The position numbers and the translations under genes were made by a program. From Ruegeria sp. 6PALISEP08 (GTDB lineage Bacteria; Pseudomonadota; Alphaproteobacteria; Rhodobacterales; Rhodobacteraceae), in assembly GCF_001238295.1 (NCBI RefSeq), contig NZ_LGXZ01000004.1, positions 248,001 through 312,000 of the forward strand: 64,000 nucleotides of DNA. Direction: 5' to 3'. Numbering within the stretch: the first letter of the stretch is position 1; each line of letters opens with the position of its first letter. Below the pieces are notes generated by a model. It did not search any database and was not told the DNA's origin. It saw only the letters and a list, made by a program, of their open reading frames with translations. Below, one piece after another: positions 43,059 through 51,085 of this stretch.

Positions 43059-43981
43059 TGTGCCATCCCCATCCGCTTCAGGACCATCCGTTCAATCACT
43101 CCGAGCAGCCCGACCAGACAGGCCGCCAGAATGGCCGCTGCAAACAGGGCCGACCAGATCTGAACCGTTTGGCCATAGTAGCTACCAGCCAGCAGACGCG
43201 CGCCCAGCCCGGCAACGGCCCCCGTCGGCAGCTCGCCCACGATTGCACCAACCAAAGACGCCGCGATACCGATTTTCAGTGACGTAAACAGGTAAGGCAT
43301 CGACGCAGGCAGGCGCAGTTTCCAGAAACCCTGCGACCGGCTGGCACTATAGGTCCGCAACAGATCCAGCTGCATCGCATCGGGGCTGCGCAATCCTTTG
43401 ACCATACCAACGACAACCGGGAAGAAGCTCAGATAGGCCGAGATGATCGCCTTGGGGATGATCCCCTGAACGCCAACCGAATACAGGACAACAATGATCA
43501 TAGGGGCCAGCGCAATAATGGGGATCGTCTGACTTACAATGGCCCATGGCATGACAGACAAATCCATCACGCGGCTATGAACGATCCCGACAGCCAGCAG
43601 GATGCCCAGGCCCGTACCGATCACAAAGCCAAGCATCGTCGCGCTGAGTGTCACCCAACCATGATAGATCAGCGACCGTTTCGAGGTGATATTCTTCTCG
43701 ACAGTCGTTTCCCACAGTTCAATCACGACTTGATGGGGTGATGGCAAACGGGGTTTTTTTTGCTCCCACGCGGCGGGGATCGCAAACGTGTTGTTTGTAA
43801 CCAGCCCGAATTCCCCCAAGTCGCGGCGCGCGCTTGCAGTGGGCGGCTGAACCTCGGCCCCGCCCCGTTCAAGTTCACTCAGAACACCCTTGATGTTCAT
43901 CGGAACACAGGCCGCGTACCAGATCAGGGCGATTACAGCGACAACAGTGAGTACGGCAAAGACCTGCTTCATGCGCGCCAC
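43055..43981 (-). CDS. ABC transporter permease
   Basis: A 308-residue permease of the same superfamily with an N-terminal helix (about 8-28), a periplasmic segment of about 60 residues, then the channel helices. The contact loop is LLRTYSASRSQGFWKLRLPASMPYLFTSLKIG, similar to the one in its partner. Its start overlaps the GNAT gene by 13 bases, and its end overlaps the second permease. Confidence 0.9.
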   Translation of the reverse strand: MARMKQVFAVLTVVAVIALIWYAACVPMNIKGVLSELERGGAEVQPPTASARRDLGEFGLVTNNTFAIPAAWEQKKPRLPSPHQVVIELWETTVEKNITSKRSLIYHGWVTLSATMLGFVIGTGLGILLAVGIVHSRVMDLSVMPWAIVSQTIPIIALAPMIIVVLYSVGVQGIIPKAIISAYLSFFPVVVGMVKGLRSPDAMQLDLLRTYSASRSQGFWKLRLPASMPYLFTSLKIGIAASLVGAIVGELPTGAVAGLGARLLAGSYYGQTVQIWSALFAAAILAACLVGLLGVIERMVLKRMGMAQ

Positions 43982-44412
43982 TCCATGCGATAGACGGGCA
44001 CAGTGTCCGGAGGTACAGGCGGTTCTTCTGCGGTCACTTCAAACCCTTCACGGCGATAAAAGCGCTGCGCTGCCGTATTGGGTCTGTGTGTTGTCAGCCA
44101 TAGAAACTCTCTTCCCTCTTTGGCGATTTCGACAAACCGCTTGCCGATGCCTTGCCCAGTGCGGCTACAATACAGCGCGCCGATCTTCTGCTGCTCGGGA
44201 TCAACCGACATATAGCAATCGACCGGATCACCGGCGACCCAGATTTCACGACTGTCGAATGCATCGCCGATCAGGTTCGCCAGTTCTTCCACCGGCAATT
44301 CCTCGGACATCCAGTCTGTTTGCTTTGCCCAGTCATGAATGACCTTGGCGCAGGAAGTCACGTCACCTGGCACGGCGCGTCTGATCTTATCTGCGTTCAG
44401 TTCAGCTGTCAT
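43969..44412 (-). CDS. GNAT-family N-acetyltransferase embedded in ABC operon
   Basis: A 147-residue GNAT protein: IRRAVPGDVTSCAKVIHDWAKQTDW at the start, acetyl-CoA-binding motif A region GALYCSRTGQGIGKRFVEIAKEGREFLWLTTHRPNTAAQRFYRREGFEV. The pyrophosphate-loop G-x-G-I-G-K is visible. It overlaps the ATPase gene by 11 bases and the permease by 13, so it is an integral part of the operon. An upstream in-frame start at 44436 is possible. Substrate unknown; it may modify an amine made in pyrimidine breakdown. Confidence 0.82.
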   Translation of the reverse strand: MTAELNADKIRRAVPGDVTSCAKVIHDWAKQTDWMSEELPVEELANLIGDAFDSREIWVAGDPVDCYMSVDPEQQKIGALYCSRTGQGIGKRFVEIAKEGREFLWLTTHRPNTAAQRFYRREGFEVTAEEPPVPPDTVPVYRMEWRA

Positions 44413-45199
44413 AGGAATGCCCCGCCCGCAGTCCATCCCTCACGCGATGCGCGACCTCGATGAATTCCGGTGTGTCACGAATGTCCAATGGCCGTTCTTT
44501 GGGCAGAGGGCTATCGATTACATCCGTTATCCGCCCCGGTCTCGGGCTCATGACCACGATTTTGGTGCTCAGATACACGGCTTCGGGGATCGAATGCGTC
44601 ACGAACCCGATCGTCTTTTCGGTCCGCGCCCAGAGCGCCAGAAGCTGCTCGTTCAGGTGATCGCGCACAATCTCATCCAACGCGCCAAACGGTTCGTCCA
44701 TCAGCAGGATGTCGGCATCGAAGGCCAGCGCCCGCGCGATACTGGCCCGCTGCTGCATCCCACCAGACAATTGCCAGGGGAACTTGCCTTCAAACCCAGC
44801 AAGATCAACAAGTTCCAAGACCTTGCTCACCCGTTCTTCCTGCTCTGCAGCAGAGTATCCCATAATCTCAAGAGGCAGCTTGATGTTCTTGGCGATTGTG
44901 CGCCATGGGTAAAGCCCAGCCGCTTGAAAGACGTACCCATATGCCCGGTTTCGACGCGCTTCATCGGGGGTCATGCCATTCACGGTCAGCGTCCCGCCCG
45001 TGGGTGTTTCCAGCGCCGCGATACACCGCAGAAACGTGGTTTTGCCGCATCCGGACGGCCCGATGAAGCTAACGAACTCACCCTTGTCGATCGTCAGGTT
45101 CACGTCCTTGAGCGCGTGGATCGGGCCGTCGTTGGTTTGGAAGGTGAGGTCCAGCTGCCTTGCCTCGATGACGGGCTGGGTCGTGCTTTCAGTGTTCAT
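44402..45199 (-). CDS. ABC transporter ATP-binding protein
   Basis: A 265-residue ATPase of the nitrate/sulfonate/taurine type with Walker A GPSGCGKTT, Q-loop VFQAAGLYPWRT, signature LSGGMQQRASIARAL, Walker B ILLMDEPFGALD and VTHSIPEAVYLS. First gene of the transporter set, 55 bases downstream of dihydropyrimidinase, with a GC-rich hairpin in that gap. It drives the permease pair below it. Confidence 0.92.
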   Translation of the reverse strand: MNTESTTQPVIEARQLDLTFQTNDGPIHALKDVNLTIDKGEFVSFIGPSGCGKTTFLRCIAALETPTGGTLTVNGMTPDEARRNRAYGYVFQAAGLYPWRTIAKNIKLPLEIMGYSAAEQEERVSKVLELVDLAGFEGKFPWQLSGGMQQRASIARALAFDADILLMDEPFGALDEIVRDHLNEQLLALWARTEKTIGFVTHSIPEAVYLSTKIVVMSPRPGRITDVIDSPLPKERPLDIRDTPEFIEVAHRVRDGLRAGHSYDS

Positions 45200-45226
45200 T
45201 TTATTGCCTTGAAAAGAGTGTTGTCA

Positions 45227-45247
45227 GGGCCGCCTGCAAAGCGGCCC
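45227..45247 (-). other. Intercistronic hairpin between dihydropyrimidinase and ABC ATPase genes
   Basis: GGGCCGC (45227-45233) and GCGGCCC (45241-45247) form a seven-pair stem with a seven-base loop. No U-run follows on the minus strand, so it may stabilise or partly attenuate the mRNA rather than end it. Confidence 0.45.
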
Positions 45248-45254
45248 AAACGGA

Positions 45255-46709
45255 TCAAACACCGGTCGCCGGAATGCCCGTCCGCTCAACGGGTCTTGGG
45301 GCTGTCAGCTCTTTCCACGTGCTCAAAGCCTTGTTGACGGTCGTGTTCGCCTCGCGCGCCACAAAGTCACCGTGACCTTCCTGCGTCCGGATCTCGCCAT
45401 CGTGCACCGCTACGTGGCCTCGTGTCAGCGTAAAGCGTGGCAGACCTTTGACCTCTTTGCCTTCGAACACGTTGTAGTCGATCGAAGATTGTTGCACATC
45501 GGCGCGGATCGTCTTGGCTTTTTCAGGGTCCCAAACCACCAGATCCGCATCCGCACCAACAAGAACTGCCCCCTTTTTCGGATAGCAATTCAATATCTTG
45601 GCGATGTTAGTTGAAGTGACGGCTACAAACTCATTCGGTGTCAGACGCCCTGTATTCACCCCGTGGGTCCATAGCATTGGCATCCGGTCTTCAAGTCCTC
45701 CGGTCCCGTTCGGAATCTTGGTAAAATCGCCCACACCATAGCGCTTCTGCTCGGTGGTAAAGGCACAATGGTCTGTGGCCACGACACTCAGAGACCCCGA
45801 CTGAAGACCGTTCCAAAGGCTGTCCTGATGCTGCTTGTTCCGGAATGGGGGGCTCATGACCCGGCGCGCTGCGTGATCCCAATCCTTATTGAAATATTCG
45901 CTCTCATCCAGTGTGAGATGCTGGATCAGAGGTTCCCCCCACACCCGTTTGCCCTGCATCTTGGCGCGCCGAATGGCCTCATGTGCTTCTTCGCAGGACG
46001 TATGCACTACATAAAGCGGAACCCCCGCCATATCGGCAATCATGATGGCCCGGTTCGTGGCCTCGCCTTCAACCTGCGGTGGGCGCGAATATGCGTGTGC
46101 CTCTGGTCCGGTATTGCCTTCGGCCAGCAGCTTGGCGCTTAGCTCGGCCACCACATCACCATTCTCGGCATGCACCATAGCAGTTCCACCTAGCTCGGCC
46201 AGGCGTTTAAAAGATGCAAACAGCTCATCATCATTCACCATCAACGCGCCCTTATAGGCCATGAAATGCTTGAACGTGTTGATGCCACGCGTCTCGATCA
46301 CTGTCTTGATGTCGTCGAAGACCTGTTCGCCCCACCATGTAACCGCCATGTGGAACGAATAATCACAATTCGCCCGTGTCGATTTGTTGTCCCAGCGCTT
46401 CAACGCATCCAGCAGGCTTTCGCCGGGGTTGGGCAACGCAAAATCCACGACCATCGTCGTGCCGCCAGCCAAAGCGGCACGCGTGCCGCTTTCGAAATCG
46501 TCGCTGGAATAGGTGCCCATAAAAGGCATCTCCAAGTGGGTATGCGGATCGATCCCGCCCGGCATCACATAACAGCCGGTTGCATCCAGTTCCTTGTCCC
46601 CCCTCAGATCCATCCCGATCTCGGTGATCACACCCCCTTCGACCAGGACATCTGCTTTGTACGACAAATCCGCAGTGACGACCGTTCCGTTCTTGATAAC
46701 TGTGCTCAT
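45255..46709 (-). CDS. hydA: Dihydropyrimidinase
   Basis: Zinc amidohydrolase opening dihydrouracil or dihydrothymine to N-carbamoyl-beta-amino acid, step two of the reductive pyrimidine pathway. The 484 residues include PGGIDPHTHLEMPFMG (metal histidines), FKHFMAYKGALMVND with the carbamylated lysine, VVHTSCEEA, and SVVATDHCAFTTEQK with the catalytic aspartate. Start 46709 is preceded by GGGAGATTATA. It is followed by the ABC genes and preceded by beta-ureidopropionase, all on the minus strand. Confidence 0.95.
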   Translation of the reverse strand: MSTVIKNGTVVTADLSYKADVLVEGGVITEIGMDLRGDKELDATGCYVMPGGIDPHTHLEMPFMGTYSSDDFESGTRAALAGGTTMVVDFALPNPGESLLDALKRWDNKSTRANCDYSFHMAVTWWGEQVFDDIKTVIETRGINTFKHFMAYKGALMVNDDELFASFKRLAELGGTAMVHAENGDVVAELSAKLLAEGNTGPEAHAYSRPPQVEGEATNRAIMIADMAGVPLYVVHTSCEEAHEAIRRAKMQGKRVWGEPLIQHLTLDESEYFNKDWDHAARRVMSPPFRNKQHQDSLWNGLQSGSLSVVATDHCAFTTEQKRYGVGDFTKIPNGTGGLEDRMPMLWTHGVNTGRLTPNEFVAVTSTNIAKILNCYPKKGAVLVGADADLVVWDPEKAKTIRADVQQSSIDYNVFEGKEVKGLPRFTLTRGHVAVHDGEIRTQEGHGDFVAREANTTVNKALSTWKELTAPRPVERTGIPATGV

Positions 46710-46741
46710 TATAATCTCCCTGATGCGGTCTGCGCCGCTTG

Positions 46742-46803
46742 CTTCATCTGGCTAAAAATATCCCGGGGGAGTCGCCCGTCAGGCGACGGGGGCAGAGCCC
46801 CCT
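46742..46803. repeat. Rhodobacterales-type palindromic intergenic element
   Basis: Between hydA and the upstream hydrolase gene lies CTTCATCTGGCTAAAAATA, then CCCGGGGGA, then two hairpins: GTCGCC/GGCGAC (46771-46776 and 46782-46787) and GGGGGC/GCCCCC (46788-46793 and 46797-46802). The last hairpin overlaps the hydrolase stop codon. I recall this combination as a frequent repeat downstream of genes in Rhodobacteraceae genomes. On the minus strand it would form a strong structured 3' end. Confidence 0.65.
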
Positions 46804-48052
46804 ACTCCACGATCTCCGCCGTCTCGACGACCGCATGCAACAGAACATCCGTCCCAGCCGAAGCCCACTCCTTGCTGATCTCTTCCGCCTCGTTATGGCT
46901 TAACCCGTCCACGCATGGGCACATGATCATTGCCGTCGGTGCCACCCGGTTGATCCAGCAGGCGTCATGCCCCGCGCCCGAGATGATATCTGTATGCGAA
47001 TAGCCCAGCCGCTCGGCTGCATTGCGCACGGCAGACACGCAATCGTCGTCGAAATTCACCGGATCGAACCCACCGACCTTTTCGAACTCAATCTTTAGGC
47101 CCATTTCCTCAACGATGTCTTCGGCCGCCACCCGCAGACGGTTCTCCATATCGGTGATTACATCCAACTCGGGCGAGCGGAAATCGACCGTGAACACTGC
47201 CTTTCCCGGGATCACGTTACGTGAGTTCGGATACACATCGATATGACCTGCCGCCCCGACTGCGTGTGGCGCATGTGACCAGGCAATCTCGTCCACTTTC
47301 TCCAGAATACGCGCCATTGCCAGCCCGGCGTTCTTACGCATCGGCATCGGTGTTGAACCGGTATGGGCATCATTGCCGGTCACGGTGATCTGGGTCCAGC
47401 TCAACCCTTGCCCGTGTGTAACAACGCCAATATCCTTACCTTCGGCCTCCAGAATCGGGCCCTGTTCGATATGCAGTTCAAAAAATGCGTGCATCTTCCG
47501 CGCGCCGACTTCCTCATCACCGCGCCAGCCGATGCGATTGAGCTCATCACCAAATTTCTTACCCTCGGCATCCTCGCGCTCATACGCCCAGTCCTGCGTG
47601 TGCATTCCGGCGAACACCCCCGAAGACAGCATGGCGGGCGCATAGCGCGTGCCTTCTTCATTGGTCCAATTGGTCGCCACGATGGGATGCTTCGTCTTGA
47701 TCCCAAGATCGTTGAGGGTCCGGATGATTTCCAGCCCCCCTAAAACGCCCAGAACACCATCATACTTCCCGCCCGTCGGCTGCGTATCCAGATGCGATCC
47801 GACATAGACCGGCAGTGCATCCGGATCTGTCCCTTCGCGGTGTGCAAACATGTTGCCCATCTGGTCCAAGCCCATGGAACAGCCTGCTTCCTCGCACCAT
47901 TTCTGGAACAGGGCGCGGCCCGCGGCGTCCTCGTCGGTCAGGGTTTGACGGTTGTTGCCGCCGGCCACACCGGGGCCGATCTTGGCCATCTCCATCAAGC
48001 TGTCCCACAACCTGTCGCCATTGATCCTGAGATTCTGCGCCGGAGCTGCCAT
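46802..48052 (-). CDS. M20-family Zn hydrolase, probable beta-ureidopropionase (N-carbamoyl-beta-alanine amidohydrolase)
   Basis: Third step of the pathway: N-carbamoyl-beta-alanine to beta-alanine, CO2 and ammonia. About 416 residues, M20 dimetal family, hydantoinase/carbamoylase branch. Blocks: VYVGSHLDTQPTGGKYDGVLG (metal His/Asp), TNEEGTRYAPAMLSSGVFAG, FELHIEQGP and ISGAGHDACWINR. I choose ATG 48052 because AGGGAA lies seven bases upstream; ATG 48058 would be too close to that site and the frame to 48124 runs across the RutR box. First gene behind the RutR operator on this strand. Confidence 0.9.
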   Translation of the reverse strand: MAAPAQNLRINGDRLWDSLMEMAKIGPGVAGGNNRQTLTDEDAAGRALFQKWCEEAGCSMGLDQMGNMFAHREGTDPDALPVYVGSHLDTQPTGGKYDGVLGVLGGLEIIRTLNDLGIKTKHPIVATNWTNEEGTRYAPAMLSSGVFAGMHTQDWAYEREDAEGKKFGDELNRIGWRGDEEVGARKMHAFFELHIEQGPILEAEGKDIGVVTHGQGLSWTQITVTGNDAHTGSTPMPMRKNAGLAMARILEKVDEIAWSHAPHAVGAAGHIDVYPNSRNVIPGKAVFTVDFRSPELDVITDMENRLRVAAEDIVEEMGLKIEFEKVGGFDPVNFDDDCVSAVRNAAERLGYSHTDIISGAGHDACWINRVAPTAMIMCPCVDGLSHNEAEEISKEWASAGTDVLLHAVVETAEIVE

Positions 48053-48102
48053 GTTCATCTTCCCTGCTTGCTTGCGATTTGGCTCGCTTTTGGTGTCTTG
48101 AT

Positions 48103-48118
48103 TTGACCATCTGGTCAA
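48103..48118. promoter_or_regulatory. RutR operator
   Basis: TTGACCATCTGGTCAA matches the E. coli RutR consensus TTGACCANNTGGTCAA at every fixed position, and the symmetry continues one base further on both sides (48102-48119). It lies 51 bases upstream of the beta-ureidopropionase start and about 105 bases before the divergent TetR/RutR gene, so it can control both. Confidence 0.88.
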
Positions 48119-48223
48119 ACTCACGCTATCACGGGTTCGATATCAGTCAAGAAATTGCGCGGCACAGCTTGAATTTTCACTGAATTCCGCGCCTTTCGAC
48201 AAAAAAAGAGACACGCCGAAAAC

Positions 48224-48832
48224 ATGCCGAAAGACCGCGCACCGACTCGCATTCAGAAAAAGAACCGCGCCGCGATCCTCGAGGCCGCCCTGAACGTGTT
48301 TTCAGCACACGGGTTTCGCGGATCGACCGTGGATCAAATCGCTATTGAGGCGGGGCTGAGCAAGCCAAATCTGCTGTATTATTTCCCGTCGAAAGAGGCC
48401 ATCCATACGGAGCTTTTGTCGAGCCTGCTTGAGACCTGGCTGGCCCCTCTGCACGACCTCGACGAAAATGGCGATCCGATGGAAGAAATCCTGTCCTACA
48501 TCCAGCGAAAGCTGCAGATGAGTCAGGAACTGCCACGCGAAAGCCGCCTTTTTGCCAACGAACTGGTTCAAGGCGCGCCGCGTATCCACGAGGCTTTGTC
48601 CAATGACCTCAAAGAACTGGTCGATGAAAAAACCGTGATCCTAACGCGCTGGATGGATCAGGGAAAGATCGCGCGGCTGCACCCCTATCACCTGATGTTT
48701 TCGATCTGGGCGCTGACGCAGCATTACGCTGATTTCGAGGTTCAGGTGCGTGCGATTTTGGGCGAAGAGGATCCGTTTGAAGGTGCCGGTCCCTTTGTCG
48801 ATACATTGTATCGAAAACTTCTGACCCCCTGA
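48224..48832 (+). CDS. rutR: TetR-family regulator RutR (pyrimidine-responsive)
   Basis: A 202-residue TetR regulator with N-terminal helix-turn-helix (about 15-60: ILEAALNVFSAHGFRGSTVDQIAIEAGLSKPNLLYYFPSKEAIH) and RutR-like ligand domain (PRESRLFANELVQGAPRIHEAL; HPYHLMFSIWALTQHYADFEVQVRAIL). In E. coli RutR binds uracil and leaves DNA. The perfect RutR box in the divergent promoter and the surrounding pyrimidine genes support this role here. A terminator sits between its end and preA. Confidence 0.9.
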   Translation: MPKDRAPTRIQKKNRAAILEAALNVFSAHGFRGSTVDQIAIEAGLSKPNLLYYFPSKEAIHTELLSSLLETWLAPLHDLDENGDPMEEILSYIQRKLQMSQELPRESRLFANELVQGAPRIHEALSNDLKELVDEKTVILTRWMDQGKIARLHPYHLMFSIWALTQHYADFEVQVRAILGEEDPFEGAGPFVDTLYRKLLTP

Positions 48833-48857
48833 AAAAAGGGGCCGCAAAACCGGCCCC
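48832..48857 (-). terminator. Terminator after preA (minus strand), also usable for rutR
   Basis: GGGGCCG (48838-48844) and CGGCCCC (48851-48857) form a seven-pair stem with a six-base loop. On the minus strand it is followed by six T (complement of the A-run at 48832-48837), a classical terminator for the preT-methyltransferase-preA operon. In the plus direction the T-run is weak. Confidence 0.85.
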
Positions 48858-48879
48858 TTGGTAATCTGTTGCGATCCCT

Positions 48880-50184
48880 TTACTCAGCCGCCTTGGCCAT
48901 CGGGTTGTTCGGATGCGTGGTCCAGTTTGCATAAGATGGCTGAACCTCTTTGCCTGTGCGCGGATCGACCTCGCCTGCTGCCATCTGCACCATCGAGATG
49001 CAGTCTTCGACCGGGCAGACATCAACACAGAGGTTACAGGCGACGCATTCCTCGTCGATCACCTCGAACACCCGGTCCTCCGACATCGAAATCGCCTGGT
49101 GGCTGGTGTCTTCGCAGGCCGCATAGCAACGGCCACATTTGATGCACTGGTCCTGATCGATCTTCGCTTTGGCGATATAGTTCAGGTTCAGATACTTCCA
49201 GTCGGTGACATTGGGCACCGCACGACCGATCACCTCGTCAATGCTGGAATAACCTTTTTCATCCATCCATTCAGACAGACCCGCCGTCAACTCGTCGATG
49301 ATCTTGAAGCCATAGGTCATCGCGGCAGTACAAACTTGAACATTGCCGCAACCCAGCGAAATGAATTCAGCCGCGTCGCGCCATGTGGTGACGCCGCCAA
49401 TGCCGGAAATCGGCATGCCATGCGTGGCCTCAGCCCGCGCGATTTCGGATACCATGGACAGAGCAATCGGTTTCACCGCAGGGCCGCAATAGCCACCGTG
49501 GCTGCCTTTGCCGTCGATCGACGGCTCTGGGCTGAACGTGTCCAGATTGACGCTGGTGATCGAGTTGATCGTGTTGATCAGCGACACAGCATCCGCACCA
49601 CCATTTCTGGCTGCCGCAGCTGGTTTGCGGACATCCGTGATATTCGGCGTTAGCTTCACGATGACAGGGCGATCATAGTATTTCTTGCACCAGCGCGTGA
49701 CCATTTCGATGTATTCCGGCACCTGACCTACGGCTGAACCCATGCCACGCTCACTCATACCGTGGGGACAGCCGAAGTTCAGTTCGATCCCATCGGCGCC
49801 GGTTTCTGCGACGCGCGGCAGAATCGCCTTCCATGCCTCTTCCTCACACGGAACCATGATCGAGGCGATCAGCGCGCGATCCGGGTAGTCCGCCTTGACC
49901 CGCGCCATTTCCTCGAGGTTCACTTCCAATGGCCGGTCAGTGATCAACTCGATGTTGTTCAGGCCCAGCAACCTGCGGTCAGCCCCATAAATAGCGCCAT
50001 AGCGTGGGCCGTTCACGTTCACGACCGGCGGACCTTCGGCCCCCAGCGTTTTCCAGACAACACCACCCCATCCGGCCTCGAAGGCACGTCGGACGTTATA
50101 TTCCTTGTCGGTCGGCGGCGCTGAGGCCAGCCAGTAAGGGTTGGGGCTGGAAATGCCCAGAAAGTTTGTCGTCAGATCGGCCAT
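48880..50184 (-). CDS. preA: NAD-dependent dihydropyrimidine dehydrogenase subunit PreA
   Basis: Catalytic FMN subunit that reduces uracil or thymine with electrons from PreT. The 434 residues hold a dihydroorotate-dehydrogenase-like barrel (FLGISSPNPYWLASAPPTDK; ELNFGCPHGMSERGMGSAVGQ with the active-site cysteine loop; SGIGGVTTWRDAAEFISLG) and a C-terminal pair of 4Fe-4S motifs (CIKCGRCYAACED and CVACNLCVDVCPVEDC). ATG 50184 follows AGGGAGAAGCC. Last gene of the operon, ahead of the terminator. Confidence 0.95.
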   Translation of the reverse strand: MADLTTNFLGISSPNPYWLASAPPTDKEYNVRRAFEAGWGGVVWKTLGAEGPPVVNVNGPRYGAIYGADRRLLGLNNIELITDRPLEVNLEEMARVKADYPDRALIASIMVPCEEEAWKAILPRVAETGADGIELNFGCPHGMSERGMGSAVGQVPEYIEMVTRWCKKYYDRPVIVKLTPNITDVRKPAAAARNGGADAVSLINTINSITSVNLDTFSPEPSIDGKGSHGGYCGPAVKPIALSMVSEIARAEATHGMPISGIGGVTTWRDAAEFISLGCGNVQVCTAAMTYGFKIIDELTAGLSEWMDEKGYSSIDEVIGRAVPNVTDWKYLNLNYIAKAKIDQDQCIKCGRCYAACEDTSHQAISMSEDRVFEVIDEECVACNLCVDVCPVEDCISMVQMAAGEVDPRTGKEVQPSYANWTTHPNNPMAKAAE

Positions 50185-50202
50185 GGCTTCTCCCTTCCCG
50201 GC

Positions 50203-51039
50203 TCAGCCGGATTTCTTGAATATCATTTCAGTCGGGCGGATGCGCCCGGCCTTTAGGTTTGTGACGTAATTCTGGAACTTTTCGGGCGCCGTCTCGCCCA
50301 TCATCAGGTGGATCCCCAGCGGCGCGGGGCCGCTTTCGGCAATTTTGGCAAAGACATCCTCGAAGAACTGTATCGCAAATTCGGTGCGGTCGGATTCGGT
50401 CTCAAGTTCAAGTCCCGCCGCTGCCGCTGCGTTTTTGTACACGTCTGGCGCGTGAACGAAGGAAGTCTCTGGCACAGTGGACCAGGGAAGCGGGAAAGCC
50501 AGCGGCTCATCCATGTCTCCGCCCATGACATCGAACAGGGCAAAGGTTCCACCCGTGGCGAGCGTCCGCGACACTTCGGCAAAAAGCCCAGTCTTATCCT
50601 CGATGTTCATGCCAACATGCATCATGACCGCAAGGTCAAATCCCGCGTCCGGCACCGGCATATCCAATGCGCTGCCCACGTGAAAACTGGCCTTCTCGGA
50701 ATGCCCGACCAGGTCGCTCAGCGCTGTAGCCGTTTCAACGAATTCCGGCGTCAGATCGATGCCGGTCACCGTTGAATCATAGCGATCCACGATGTACCGC
50801 GAGGTACCACCAATACCGCACCCGACGTCAAGAATGCGTGTTGCATGGGTCGGCGACAGTTGCCCAAACAGGTTGTCCGTCGCCAGAACGCCGCCCGTGT
50901 GGAACTCGTCCCCTGCCTTCAGATCGGCAACGGTGGCCGCATCGGGATCGATGCCGCTGGCTTCAAGCGCCGCGCGGACGCGTTCGGTCAGGGCACCGGT
51001 GGTATAATGTTGAGCAACAGCTTGTTCGATCTGGGACAT
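50203..51039 (-). CDS. Class I SAM-dependent methyltransferase between preA and preT
   Basis: A 278-residue cytoplasmic methyltransferase with motif I ILDVGCGIGGTSRYIVD (SAM-binding), the acidic end TVTGIDLTPEF, and the later blocks FDLAVMMHVGMNIEDK and LATGGTFALFDVMGGD. It resembles UbiE/glycine-sarcosine-type small-molecule methyltransferases. It is placed 18 bases before preA and 46 bases after preT, all on the same strand, so it is co-transcribed with the dehydrogenase subunits. A methyl acceptor in pyrimidine catabolism is not known to me; it may act on a side product or related base. Confidence 0.85.
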   Translation of the reverse strand: MSQIEQAVAQHYTTGALTERVRAALEASGIDPDAATVADLKAGDEFHTGGVLATDNLFGQLSPTHATRILDVGCGIGGTSRYIVDRYDSTVTGIDLTPEFVETATALSDLVGHSEKASFHVGSALDMPVPDAGFDLAVMMHVGMNIEDKTGLFAEVSRTLATGGTFALFDVMGGDMDEPLAFPLPWSTVPETSFVHAPDVYKNAAAAAGLELETESDRTEFAIQFFEDVFAKIAESGPAPLGIHLMMGETAPEKFQNYVTNLKAGRIRPTEMIFKKSG

Positions 51040-51085
51040 GGGAATACCTCAGCAGCGAAAGGAATGGGGTGAGTACCCCACCCTA

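Noticed and set aside
42231-43163. 310-codon plus-strand frame over the ABC permease genes
   Set aside because: Highly polar His/Arg/Gln-rich translation, typical for the complement of membrane-protein genes.
44339-45337. 332-codon plus-strand frame over the ABC ATPase
   Set aside because: The complement carries all ABC motifs; this frame has none.
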